DNA of 64,000 nucleotides, taken from NCBI RefSeq assembly GCF_003751225.1, contig NZ_RJKE01000001.1:7998001-8062000 (forward strand), in the 5' to 3' direction. The DNA comes from Actinocorallia herbida. GTDB lineage: Bacteria > Actinomycetota > Actinomycetes > Streptosporangiales > Streptosporangiaceae. The notes under the pieces are model-generated. The model did no database searches. It had not been told where the DNA came from and saw nothing but the letters and a program-made list of their open reading frames with translations. Of the stretch, positions 15,548 through 23,626 are shown in pieces (the stretch's first letter is position 1; every line of letters starts with the position of its first letter). A program made the translations under genes and the position numbers.

Positions 15548-16307
15548 AGGCGAAAGGCGCCTCACCGTCCCGAAGTGGGCGGCGGGCGTCGCGGGGCTCG
15601 TCGCCCTCGTCCTCGCTTGGCAGATCGCGTCCGTCGCCGTCCCCGGCGAGGCCGTCCCGGCCCCGTGGGACACGGCCAAGGCCCTGGCCGACGACGGGTG
15701 GGAGTTCTACCGGCCGCATCTGGAGGGGACTGGATGGGAGGCCCTGCGCGGCTTCTTCTGGGGCAACGCGATCGCGTTCGGCCTCGCCCTGCTGGTGATC
15801 CTCGTCCCGCCGACCGAGCGGGTCATCACCCAGATCGGCGTCGCCTCCTACTGCCTGCCCGTCATCGCGGTCGGCCCGATCCTCACCGTCGTGCTCGAAG
15901 GCGACTCGCCGATGGTCGCGATGGCCGCGCTCCAGGTGCTGTTCACCACGCTCATCGGGGTGCTCGCCGGGCTGCGCGCCGCCGACCAGGCCAGCCTCGA
16001 CCTCGTCAAGGCCTACGGCGGCGGGCGGTGGAAGCAACTCGTCAAGGTGCGGCTCATCGCGGCGCTGCCCTCCAGCTTCGCGGCGCTCAAGATCGCCGCG
16101 CCGTCGGCGGTGCTCGGCGCGATCATCGGCGAGTTCCTCGGCCGCGTCGACCAGGGGCTCGGCCTCGCCATGGTCGTCGCGCAGACCCAGCTCGCCACCG
16201 AGCGGACGTGGGGGGTCGCCATCGTCGCGGGCGCGCTGGCCGGCTTCGGCTACGCGGTCGTCGCCCTCGTCGCCCGGTTCGCCATGCCCTGGGAGCGTAC
16301 GTCGTGA
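15522..16307 (+). CDS. ABC transporter permease (SsuC/ThiX type), first of two
   Basis: A 261-residue integral membrane protein with about six hydrophobic segments and the EAA-like loop near [35 protein letters not shown], which contacts the ATPase. GTG 15522 overlaps the ATPase stop codon (GTGA). A second in-frame GTG at 15537 lies in a 15-bp tandem repeat and is an equally good start. It would form a heterodimeric channel with the permease encoded next. Confidence 0.85.
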   Translation: MKAAGVKAAGERRLTVPKWAAGVAGLVALVLAWQIASVAVPGEAVPAPWDTAKALADDGWEFYRPHLEGTGWEALRGFFWGNAIAFGLALLVILVPPTERVITQIGVASYCLPVIAVGPILTVVLEGDSPMVAMAALQVLFTTLIGVLAGLRAADQASLDLVKAYGGGRWKQLVKVRLIAALPSSFAALKIAAPSAVLGAIIGEFLGRVDQGLGLAMVVAQTQLATERTWGVAIVAGALAGFGYAVVALVARFAMPWERTS

Positions 16308-17086
16308 TCCTGAAGAGAACCGCGGGCACGCTGCTGTCCATCACCGTCTCGCTCGTGCTCGTCGTGGTGGCCTGGCTGGTCTTCATCCGGCAGTTCGACA
16401 TGAACCCGATGGTCGTGCGCGGCCCCGGCGACGTCTGGGCGTACCTGTTCACCGCCGAGACGGCCGAGGCCAACCGCGCGCTCGTCTGGGACGACCTGAC
16501 GATCACCCTGGTCGACGCGGGGCTCGGACTCGTCGTCGGACTGATCGGGGCGTCGGTGATCGCCGTGGCGTTCGTGCTGTCCACCGCGGCCGAGCAGGCG
16601 TTCATGCCCATCGCGATGATCATGCGCAGTGTGCCGCTGGTGGCGATGACGCCGGTCCTCACCCTGGTCTTCGGCCGGGAGCTGACCGCGACGACCGTCA
16701 TCGTCGGGATCGTGGTGTTCTTCCCCGCGCTGGTGAACCTCGTGCTCGGGCTGCGCTCGGCCTCCCCCCAGGCCGTCGACCTCGTGCGCGCCTACGGCGG
16801 CGGCACCTGGACGGCCATGCGCAAGGTGCTCATCCCGTCGGCCCTGCCCGCGTTCTTCACCTCCGCCCGCATCTCCGCGCCCGGCGCGATCATCGGCGCG
16901 ATGCTCGCGGAGTGGCTGGCCACCGGCAAGGGCATCGGCTACCGGATGCTCCAGGACGTGAGCACGTTCGAGTCCGACAACCTGTGGACGAGCGTCGTGG
17001 TGATCACCCTGGTCTCCCTCGCCGTCTACTCGGTGATCAGCGTCGTGGAGAACATCGTCCTCGCACGGTTCGGCCGTAACGCCTGA
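16304..17086 (+). CDS. ABC transporter permease (SsuC/ThiX type), second of two
   Basis: The 260-residue permease has about six membrane segments and an EAA-like loop, LRSASPQAVDLVRAYGGGTWTAMRKVLIPSALPAF, very similar to its partner. It starts at GTG 16304 overlapping the previous stop (GTGA) and ends the importer operon. Two distinct permeases are usual in the thiamine-pyrimidine and pyrimidine-like branches of this family, whereas sulfonate systems generally use one. That mildly favours a heterocyclic substrate. Confidence 0.85.
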   Translation: MILKRTAGTLLSITVSLVLVVVAWLVFIRQFDMNPMVVRGPGDVWAYLFTAETAEANRALVWDDLTITLVDAGLGLVVGLIGASVIAVAFVLSTAAEQAFMPIAMIMRSVPLVAMTPVLTLVFGRELTATTVIVGIVVFFPALVNLVLGLRSASPQAVDLVRAYGGGTWTAMRKVLIPSALPAFFTSARISAPGAIIGAMLAEWLATGKGIGYRMLQDVSTFESDNLWTSVVVITLVSLAVYSVISVVENIVLARFGRNA

Positions 17087-17117
17087 CCCGCCGCGCCCGG
17101 GACGCCACACTGAGAAC

Positions 17118-17792
17118 ATGACCGACACCTCGCCGCTCGGGCTGCGGCACGGAACCGTCAAGGTCGTTCCCAGCGACCCGAGCTGGTCGCAGGCCTACGC
17201 GCTGCTCGCCGCCGACCTCGCCGCCGCGCTGGGCGGGCTCGCCTCGGACCTGGAGCACGTCGGCTCCACCTCGGTCCCCGGCCTGCCCGCCAAGCCGATC
17301 ATCGACATCGCCGCGCTGCTCGTCCCGGGCGTGGACCCGGCCGAGGTGGCCCAGGCGGTCGCCCCGCTCGGCTACGGCTACCGGGGCGACACCGGGGACC
17401 AGGGCGGCCTCCTGTACGTCCTGGAGCCCGCGGACGCCCCGGGCCACGCCGTCGCCCACCTGCACGGGATCGCACCCGGCGACGTCCAGTGGGAGCGTTA
17501 TCTGGAGCTGCGCGACCTGCTCCGCAAGGACGAGACGGCCCGCGACGAGTACGCCAGGCTCAAGCACGGGCTCGCCGCCCGGCACGGCGACGACCGCACC
17601 GCCTACACCTCGGCCAAGTCCACGTTCATCGACGGCCTGCTCGGCGGATCCGTCGCAGCGGCACGAGCGCGGCGCGCATCCGACGGACCCGGTCCACGGC
17701 CACTTGAAGAACCCGGCCTCGCCAAGGCGTCCGCGGACCGGGTCGGGTCAGCGGCGGAGCCGCAGGGCGAGGTGGAAATCGACCCGGTCTGA
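17118..17792 (+). CDS. GrpB-family (UPF0157) protein with unusual C-terminal extension
   Basis: The first 170 residues match the GrpB/UPF0157 family, a nucleotidyltransferase-like fold: VKVVPSDPSWSQAY, LEHVGSTSVPGLPAKPIIDIAAL and HLHGIAPGDVQWERYLELRDLLR are its hallmark strings. Family members normally end soon after the AYTSAKSTFI-type segment. Here the frame runs on for about 50 residues of low-complexity sequence and overlaps the 3' end of the convergent pucR gene by 45 bases. A hairpin at 17686-17744 lies within this tail, so a stop codon was probably lost. The biological role of the family is poorly known. Confidence 0.78.
   Translation: MTDTSPLGLRHGTVKVVPSDPSWSQAYALLAADLAAALGGLASDLEHVGSTSVPGLPAKPIIDIAALLVPGVDPAEVAQAVAPLGYGYRGDTGDQGGLLYVLEPADAPGHAVAHLHGIAPGDVQWERYLELRDLLRKDETARDEYARLKHGLAARHGDDRTAYTSAKSTFIDGLLGGSVAAARARRASDGPGPRPLEEPGLAKASADRVGSAAEPQGEVEIDPV
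17686..17744. terminator. Hairpin inside the GrpB tail, possible terminator
   Basis: GACCCGGTCC (17686-17695) and GGACCGGGTC (17735-17744) are perfect 10-bp reverse complements separated by 39 bases. The position between convergent genes suits a bidirectional terminator, though the loop is long. Confidence 0.4.
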
Positions 17793-19175
17793 GAACAGGT
17801 CGAGGTCCCGGCCGGTCAGGTCGGCGATCCGGCGCATCCGGTACCGCAGGGTGTTCACGTGGACGTGCATGACGCTCGCGCAGCGCGTCCACGAGCCGTC
17901 GCAGGCGAGGAACGCCTCAAGGGTGCGCAGCAGCTCGGAGCCGCCCCGCGCGTCGTAGTCGACGAGCGGCGCGAGCAGCCGGTCGGCGAACGCGCGCCTG
18001 GCCGTCGCGGGGATCCCGGCGAGCAGGAGGTCGTGCGAGGCGAGCTCGTCGCAGCCCACCACGCGTGAGCGGCCCGGCCGCTCCAGCGCGTAGGCGTGCG
18101 CGTGCCGGGCCTCGGTGAGCGCCGCGGGCAGGCCCTGCGGCGCGCGGGCGGCCCGGCTGACACCGATCGTCACCCGGGTCGCGACGGCCATCCGCAGCAC
18201 GTCCTCGCGCAGTTCCGCGAGCAGCCCGGGACGCTCGGGCACCACCGCGACCGCGGTGCCGTCGAGGTCGGCGACCGCCCCGTCCGTCAGTTCCTCCAGG
18301 AGGGCGCCCGCGGGACCCCCGGACAGCGACCCGACGAGCACGAGGTGGGCCCCGTCGGCGTCCAGGCCGCAGGCGCGCAGCGCGGGGGCCGGGTTCTCCT
18401 CGGCCGCGACCGCCTCGACGAGCTGGGCGGCGAGCCTGCGCTCGACCTGCCGGGCGCTCTCGGTCCTGGCGAGATCCAGCGCGGCGAGCGAGACGAGTTC
18501 GTCGATGCCCTCCGGCGACGTGCTCGCGACGAACCTGCCGCCGAGCCTGGCCACGCCGGGCAGCCCCTCGATCCGGTACAGCCTGCCGTCGATGGTGGCG
18601 GCGGCCGGGAGGCGGTCGGCGGACAGGAACGCGGTGGCCAGACGGCGCGCTTCGGGCAGCCGCCCGCCCGCGAGCACCCGCCCGGACGAGCCGACGGTCC
18701 AGGCGTGGACCGACGGCCACACCTCGCGGAGGGTCGCGCCCGAGGTGAGGGCGGCGATCAGTCCCCGGTGCCTGCTGCGGGCGGCCAGCGCGGTGGCCTC
18801 GCGCTCGGCCCACAGGACCGTCGCCATGCGCTCGGTGATCTCCCGGAAGGACACGTCGGCGGGGACCGCGAACAGCGGCACCGCGTGCCTGCGGCAGGCT
18901 TCCACGAGATCGTCGGGGACCGAGCCGAGCAGGCCCTCGCCCGCGCCGAGCGCGGCGATCCCGGCCCTGGCCAGGTTCTCCACGAACACCTCGGAGTCGG
19001 CGGGCTCCTTGCGCCACATCAGGCCGGTGAGCACCATCTCGCCGCCGACGAGGTAGCGGCCGGGGTCGAGCAGGTCGGTGGTGAAGCTGGACCGCAGCGG
19101 CCGGTCGAGCGCCTGCGCGCCGATCAGGACGGGCAGGTTCCGGCCGGGCTGCTCCAGCACGTCCCTGAGCTGCAT
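17748..19175 (-). CDS. pucR: PucR-family transcriptional regulator of purine catabolism
   Basis: A regulator of about 475 residues. The N-terminal PucR domain begins LRDVLEQPGRNLPVLIGAQALDRPLRS. A central GGDEF-like region spans about 270-400, and the C-terminus carries the helix-turn-helix block CASVMHVHVNTLRYRMRRIADLTGRDL, which is diagnostic of the PucR/CdaR group. ATG 19175 is preferred because AAGGAGGGG sits just upstream; longer forms would run into the divergent promoter. It is divergent from the uraD-to-xdhC operon and in other bacteria such proteins activate or repress purine degradation in response to ureides. That role here follows from family and location. Confidence 0.88.
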   Translation of the reverse strand: MQLRDVLEQPGRNLPVLIGAQALDRPLRSSFTTDLLDPGRYLVGGEMVLTGLMWRKEPADSEVFVENLARAGIAALGAGEGLLGSVPDDLVEACRRHAVPLFAVPADVSFREITERMATVLWAEREATALAARSRHRGLIAALTSGATLREVWPSVHAWTVGSSGRVLAGGRLPEARRLATAFLSADRLPAAATIDGRLYRIEGLPGVARLGGRFVASTSPEGIDELVSLAALDLARTESARQVERRLAAQLVEAVAAEENPAPALRACGLDADGAHLVLVGSLSGGPAGALLEELTDGAVADLDGTAVAVVPERPGLLAELREDVLRMAVATRVTIGVSRAARAPQGLPAALTEARHAHAYALERPGRSRVVGCDELASHDLLLAGIPATARRAFADRLLAPLVDYDARGGSELLRTLEAFLACDGSWTRCASVMHVHVNTLRYRMRRIADLTGRDLDLFSDRVDFHLALRLRR

Positions 19176-19211
19176 GGGCCCCTCCTTGTAGCGGTCTCCA
19201 AAGAAGCTAGC

Positions 19212-19243
19212 CGTGCGTTGTTTCATCTTCGGTGCTTCGCACG
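19212..19243. promoter_or_regulatory. Inverted repeat in the pucR-uraD divergent promoter
   Basis: CGTGCG (19212-19217) and CGCACG (19238-19243) are perfect complements separated by 20 bases in the 104-base region between pucR and uraD. It is a plausible PucR site, judged by symmetry and location only. Confidence 0.35.
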
Positions 19244-19279
19244 TTTCGGCGGTGCTACCCGGGGAGATTGACTCAAGTC

Positions 19280-19780
19280 ATGACGATGGCGGACTTCAAC
19301 GGGCGGTCCCGCGCCGAGGCCGAGGAGGGGCTGCTGGCCTGCTGCGCGGTCCCGCGCTGGGCGCGTGCGGTGGCCGAAGGGCGGCCGTATCCGGACGTCG
19401 CGGCCTTCACCGAGGCGGCCGTGGGCGTGCTGGACGGCCTGTCCTGGGACGAGGTGCTGACCGCTCTCGCCGCCCACCCGAGGATCGGGGACAGGGCGGA
19501 GGGGACGTCCAAGGAGGCCGCCTGGTCCCGCCAGGAGCAGTCCGCGGCGGCGCACCCAGACGAGTCGGCCAAGAGCTCCCTGATCGCCGCGAACGTCGCC
19601 TACGAGGAGAGGTTCGGTCATGTCTTCCTCATCTGCGCCACCGGCCGCACCGCGGGAGAGGTCCTCCAGGCCGCCCTCCACCGGCTCGGCAACGATCCCG
19701 AGACCGAGCGGCGCGTCGTGCGCCGGGAGCTCGCCGCGATCGTGCGGCTGCGCCTGGAGAAGCTGGTGACGAACCCATGA
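19280..19780 (+). CDS. uraD: 2-oxo-4-hydroxy-4-carboxy-5-ureidoimidazoline (OHCU) decarboxylase
   Basis: A 166-residue enzyme that decarboxylates OHCU to S-allantoin, the last step of urate ring opening. The hallmark AAHPRIGD motif is present (about residues 70-77), with the catalytic histidine in HPRIG, followed by WSRQEQSAA and the YEERFGHVFLICATGRT block. ATG 19280 (MTMADF) is chosen; ATG 19286 is also possible. It is the first gene of the catabolic operon, and its stop overlaps the start of the hydroxyisourate hydrolase gene (ATGA), fitting consecutive pathway steps. Confidence 0.93.
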   Translation: MTMADFNGRSRAEAEEGLLACCAVPRWARAVAEGRPYPDVAAFTEAAVGVLDGLSWDEVLTALAAHPRIGDRAEGTSKEAAWSRQEQSAAAHPDESAKSSLIAANVAYEERFGHVFLICATGRTAGEVLQAALHRLGNDPETERRVVRRELAAIVRLRLEKLVTNP

Positions 19781-20073
19781 GTCTTTCCACGCACGTCCTC
19801 GACACCACGTCGGGGCGTCCCGCGCAGGGGGTCCCCGTCGCGCTCGACCGGCTCGGCCCGCAAGGGTGGGAGCCGGTCGCGGAGGGGATGACCGATGACG
19901 ACGGCCGGATCTCCGGCTGGCACGCCGACCGGGGCCGGCACCGGCTCAGGTTCGAGGTGCCGCGGTCGTTCTTCCCCGAGGTGTCGATCGTCTTCGACGC
20001 CCCCGGGGAGGGCCATCTGCACATCCCCCTGCTGCTCAGCAATTTCGGTTACACCACGTACAGGGGTTCGTAG
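19777..20073 (+). CDS. uraH: 5-hydroxyisourate hydrolase
   Basis: This 98-residue transthyretin-related protein hydrolyses 5-hydroxyisourate to OHCU. The N-terminal LSTHVLDTTSGRPA block supplies an active-site histidine, and the protein ends in the diagnostic YRGS tetrapeptide. It normally works as a tetramer. The ATG overlaps the uraD stop by four bases, and the next gene (uricase) starts immediately after its stop with no spacer. Confidence 0.95.
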   Translation: MSLSTHVLDTTSGRPAQGVPVALDRLGPQGWEPVAEGMTDDDGRISGWHADRGRHRLRFEVPRSFFPEVSIVFDAPGEGHLHIPLLLSNFGYTTYRGS

Positions 20074-20934
20074 ATGAAGTTCAGCCTGGGTCCGAACGGT
20101 TACGGCAAGGCCGAGACCCGCCTCGTCCGCGTCGAGCGCGAGGGGGTCCGCCACACGATCACCGACCTCAACGTCAGCACGAAGCTCTCCGGCGACCTCG
20201 CGGCGACGCACCTCACCGGCGACAACTCCGGGGTCCTGCCGACCGACTCGCAGAAGAACACCGTCTACGCCTTCGCCCGGCGATTCGGGATCGGCGAGAT
20301 CGAGCTGTTCGCGACGACGCTGGCGAGCCACTTCGTCGCGTCCCAGGAGCAGATCCACAAGGCCAGGGTCGCGATCGACGCCTACTCCTGGGACCGGATC
20401 GGCGACCACTCCTTCGCCAAGGCGGGCGGCGAGATCCGCTCGGCCGTCGCGACCGTCACCGCCGACGGCGCGTGGGTCACCGGCGGACTGCGCGGCCTGA
20501 CCCTGATGAACACCACGGACTCGGAGTTCCACGGGTTCCCCCGCGACGAGTTCACGACGCTCAAGGAGACGTCAGAGCGGATCCTCGCCACCGACGTCGC
20601 CGCGACCTGGAGGTTCGGGACCCTGGACGTCGACTGGGGCCCCGCCTTCGCGCTGATCCGCGAGTCCCTGATCTCGGCCTTCGTGGAGACCCACAGCCTG
20701 TCCTTGCAGCAGACCCTCTACGCGATGGGCACGCGGGTCCTGGAGAAGGTGCCGGAGGTCGCCGAGGTCAGGCTGACCCTGCCGAACAAGCACCACTTCC
20801 TGGTCGATCTCGCCCCGTTCGGGCTGGACAATCCCGACGAGGTCTACTTCGCCGCCGACCGTCCGTACGGCCTCATCGAAGGGAGCGTGCTGCGCGACGG
20901 CGCCCCTGACGAGGGGCTCGCGTGGAGTTCCTGA
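20074..20934 (+). CDS. uox: Urate oxidase (uricase)
   Basis: The 286-residue enzyme oxidises urate to 5-hydroxyisourate with O2 and no cofactor. Recognisable blocks are GPNGYGKAETRL (catalytic lysine), GVLPTDSQKNTVYAFAR (catalytic threonine region), and KHHFLVDLAPFGLDNPDEVYFA near the C-terminus. Length is close to that of Bacillus and Arthrobacter uricases. It begins directly after the uraH stop and overlaps the XDH FAD-subunit gene by 13 bases. It is a single-domain uricase: uraD is encoded separately, not fused as in some Bacillus. Confidence 0.95.
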   Translation: MKFSLGPNGYGKAETRLVRVEREGVRHTITDLNVSTKLSGDLAATHLTGDNSGVLPTDSQKNTVYAFARRFGIGEIELFATTLASHFVASQEQIHKARVAIDAYSWDRIGDHSFAKAGGEIRSAVATVTADGAWVTGGLRGLTLMNTTDSEFHGFPRDEFTTLKETSERILATDVAATWRFGTLDVDWGPAFALIRESLISAFVETHSLSLQQTLYAMGTRVLEKVPEVAEVRLTLPNKHHFLVDLAPFGLDNPDEVYFAADRPYGLIEGSVLRDGAPDEGLAWSS

Positions 20935-21782
20935 GCCCGGGGACCTGGGCGGAGGCGCTGGCCGCCAAGGCGGACCTGCCGGACGCGGTGCCGCTCGCGG
21001 GCGGCACCGACGTCATGGTGGAGCTGAACTTCCGCAGGCGGCGACCCGGAGCGCTGCTCGACCTCACCCGGATCGGCGGGCTGCGGGAGTGGTCGGAGGC
21101 CGACGGGCTGATCCGGATAGGCGCGGGCATGCCCTACACCCGGATCATGGCCGAGCTGGGCGACCGGCTCCCGGGGCTCGCGCGGGCCTCCCGGACCGTC
21201 GGGTCTCCGCAGATCCGCAACCGGGGCACGCTGGGCGGCAACCTCGGGTCGGCCTCGCCCGCCGGGGACGGCCATCCGCCGCTGCTGGCCGCGGGCGCGC
21301 TGGTCGAGGCGGCCTCGGTCCGGGGCGTGCGGACCATCCCGATCGGCGAGTTCTTCCTGGGGCCCAAGCGCAGCGCGCTCGCCCCCGACGAGCTGATCGC
21401 GGCGGTGCTGGTGCCGCCCGCGCCGGGCCCGCAGCAGTTCGCCAAGATCGGCACCAGGAACGCGATGGTGATCGCGGTGGCGTCGTTCGCGCTGGAACTG
21501 CGGCCGGGCGGCGCGGACGGGACCGTCGGCACCGGGATCGGGTCGGCCGGGCCGACCCCGCTGCGCGCGCCGGAGGCCGAGGCGTTCGCCGCCGCCGCGC
21601 TGCCGTGGGCCACCCGGGACCCCGGGCTGCCCCCGGCCCTCACCGCGCGGTTCGCCGAGCTCGTCGCGGCGGCCGCCTCGCCCATCGACGACGTGCGCGG
21701 CACCGCCGCCTACCGGCGGCACACCCTCGGCGTCCTGGCACGCCGCACCCTCACCTGGGCCTGGAGCGAGCTATGCGGGTGA
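20922..21782 (+). CDS. Xanthine dehydrogenase FAD-binding subunit
   Basis: A 286-residue subunit of the molybdenum hydroxylase. It has the FAD signatures VPLAGGTDVMVELN (about residues 23-36) and VGSPQIRNRGTLGGNLGSASPAGD (about 90-113), then a CO-dehydrogenase flavoprotein C-terminal domain. It passes electrons from the FeS subunit to NAD or another acceptor. It starts at GTG 20922 within the uricase gene and overlaps the FeS-subunit start by 10 bases. Confidence 0.92.
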   Translation: MEFLSPGTWAEALAAKADLPDAVPLAGGTDVMVELNFRRRRPGALLDLTRIGGLREWSEADGLIRIGAGMPYTRIMAELGDRLPGLARASRTVGSPQIRNRGTLGGNLGSASPAGDGHPPLLAAGALVEAASVRGVRTIPIGEFFLGPKRSALAPDELIAAVLVPPAPGPQQFAKIGTRNAMVIAVASFALELRPGGADGTVGTGIGSAGPTPLRAPEAEAFAAAALPWATRDPGLPPALTARFAELVAAAASPIDDVRGTAAYRRHTLGVLARRTLTWAWSELCG

Positions 21783-22246
21783 CCTGCAGGATCAACGGAG
21801 CGACCCGTACCGCCGACGACGTGTGGGAGGGCGAGAGCCTGCTGTACGTCCTGCGCGAGCGGCTGGGCCTGCCCGGCAGCAAGAACGCCTGCGAGCAGGG
21901 CGAGTGCGGCTCGTGCACGGTCTACCTCGACGGGGTCGCGGTGTGCGCGTGCCTGGTCGCGGCGGGCCAGGCGGCGGGCCGCGAGATCGTCACGGTGGAG
22001 GGCCTGTCCGACGGGGACGACCTCGATCCCGTGCAGCGCGCGTTCCTGCGCACGGGCGCGGTGCAGTGCGGGTTCTGCACGCCGGGCCTCGTCGTGGCGG
22101 TGCACGACCTGCTGAACCGGGTGCCCGACCCGTCCGACCCGGAGATCCGCGAGGCGCTCGCGGGCAACCTGTGCCGCTGCACCGGGTACGAGAAGATCAT
22201 GGACGCGGTGCGCCTGGCGGCCGCGGAGAGGGGCGGCAGCCGATGA
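21773..22246 (+). CDS. Xanthine dehydrogenase 2Fe-2S subunit
   Basis: A 157-residue protein with two iron-sulfur sites. The plant-ferredoxin-like cluster is bound by ACEQGECGSCTVYLDGVAVCAC (about residues 40-60), and the second, helical cluster by QCGFCTPG and NLCRCTGY (about 98-140). It carries electrons from the molybdenum site to FAD. The gene overlaps both neighbours; the stop overlaps the deaminase ATG (ATGA). Confidence 0.94.
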   Translation: MRVTCRINGATRTADDVWEGESLLYVLRERLGLPGSKNACEQGECGSCTVYLDGVAVCACLVAAGQAAGREIVTVEGLSDGDDLDPVQRAFLRTGAVQCGFCTPGLVVAVHDLLNRVPDPSDPEIREALAGNLCRCTGYEKIMDAVRLAAAERGGSR

Positions 22247-23595
22247 CCTCCACACTGATCGAGAACGCCGCGATCGCCACCGTCGACGCGGCGGGCACCG
22301 AGCACGCGCGCGGCCATGTGCTCATCGAGGACGGCGTGATCACGTCGGTCGGGGAAGGGCCCTCCCCGCGCCTCGCCGACCTCGTCGTCGACGGGACGGG
22401 CTGCCTGGCCACCCCGGGCCTGGTCAACACCCACCACCACCTGTACCAGTGGGCCACCCGCGCGCTGGCCCAGGACGCGATCCTCTTCGAGTGGCTGAAG
22501 GCCCTCTACCCCGTCTGGGGCCTGCTGGACGCGGAGATCGCGCACGCGACGACCGGGGCCGGCCTCGCCACGCTGGCGCTGTCGGGCTGCACGACCAGCA
22601 CCGACCACCACTACGTCTACCCGCGCGACGGCGGCGACGTCTTCGCCGCCCAGGTCGAGGCCGCCCGGACGATCGGGCTGCGGTTCCACCCGTGCCGCGG
22701 CTCGATGGACCTCGGCGCCTCCCAGGGCGGGCTGCCGCCGGACCACATCGTCGAGACGACCGAGGCCGCCCTGGCGGCGACCGCCGAGGCCGTCGACGCC
22801 CACCACGACGCCTCCCCCGCCTCGATGCTGCGGGTCGCGGTCGCGCCCTGCTCTCCGTTCTCGGTCACCGAGGACCTCATGCGCGAGGCCGCCGTGCTGG
22901 CCAGGGCCAAGGGCGTCCGGCTGCACACGCACCTCGCCGAGACCCTCGAGGAGGAGGAGTTCTGCCGGGAGCGCTTCGACTGCACGCCCGTGCAGTACGC
23001 CGAGCGTCTCGGCTGGGTCGGCCCCGACGTGTGGCTGGCGCACACCGTCCACCTCGACCCGGAGTCGATCGCCACCCTCGGCGCGACCGGCACCGGCGTC
23101 GCGCACTGCCCCAGCTCCAACGGCAGGCTCGGCGCGGGCATCGCCCCGGTGCGGGCGCTGCTCGGCGCGGGCGCGCCCGTCGGGCTCGGCGTGGACGGCG
23201 CCGCCTCCCAGGAGGCGGGGCGGCTGGCCCCCGAACTCCGCCAGGCCCTGTACTTCGCCCGGCTCGCGGACGGACCCGCCGCCATGACCGCGCGCGAGGC
23301 GCTGCGCCTCGGCACCATGGGCGGCGCCCGCTGCCTGGGCCGGGAGGCCGAGATCGGCTCCCTGGAGCCCGGCAAGCTCGGCGACGTCGCCCTGTGGCGG
23401 CTGGACACCCTCGCCCACGCGGGCATCGCCGACCCGGTCGCCGCCCTCGTCCTGGGCGCGGAACCGCCCCTCGCCGCCCTGCTCGTCGCGGGCGCTCTCG
23501 TCGTTCGTGACGGTCGCCTCACCACCGCCGACGAGGGCGCGCTCACCGCCGCCCTGACCCGCGCGAGCACCCGCCTCGCCGGAACCGCCGTATGA
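22243..23595 (+). CDS. 8-oxoguanine/guanine-type deaminase (amidohydrolase)
   Basis: A 450-residue metal-dependent amidohydrolase of the COG0402 group. Zinc-site signatures are NTHHHLYQ (about residues 62-69), HTHLAET (about 227-233), a histidine in LAHTVHLD (about 261-268), and the aspartate in GVDGAASQ (about 320). The family contains 8-oxoguanine deaminase, guanine deaminase and related enzymes; the NTHHHLYQWATRAL string is most like the 8-oxoguanine branch. Within a xanthine dehydrogenase operon it would supply xanthine from guanine or urate from 8-oxoguanine. It lies between the FeS and Mo subunit genes, so its expression is tied to xanthine oxidation. Exact specificity is not decidable from sequence here. 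Confidence 0.86.
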   Translation: MTSTLIENAAIATVDAAGTEHARGHVLIEDGVITSVGEGPSPRLADLVVDGTGCLATPGLVNTHHHLYQWATRALAQDAILFEWLKALYPVWGLLDAEIAHATTGAGLATLALSGCTTSTDHHYVYPRDGGDVFAAQVEAARTIGLRFHPCRGSMDLGASQGGLPPDHIVETTEAALAATAEAVDAHHDASPASMLRVAVAPCSPFSVTEDLMREAAVLARAKGVRLHTHLAETLEEEEFCRERFDCTPVQYAERLGWVGPDVWLAHTVHLDPESIATLGATGTGVAHCPSSNGRLGAGIAPVRALLGAGAPVGLGVDGAASQEAGRLAPELRQALYFARLADGPAAMTAREALRLGTMGGARCLGREAEIGSLEPGKLGDVALWRLDTLAHAGIADPVAALVLGAEPPLAALLVAGALVVRDGRLTTADEGALTAALTRASTRLAGTAV

Positions 23596-23626
23596 CGCCC
23601 CGGGGAACTCCGCGAAGGAGGAGCCG

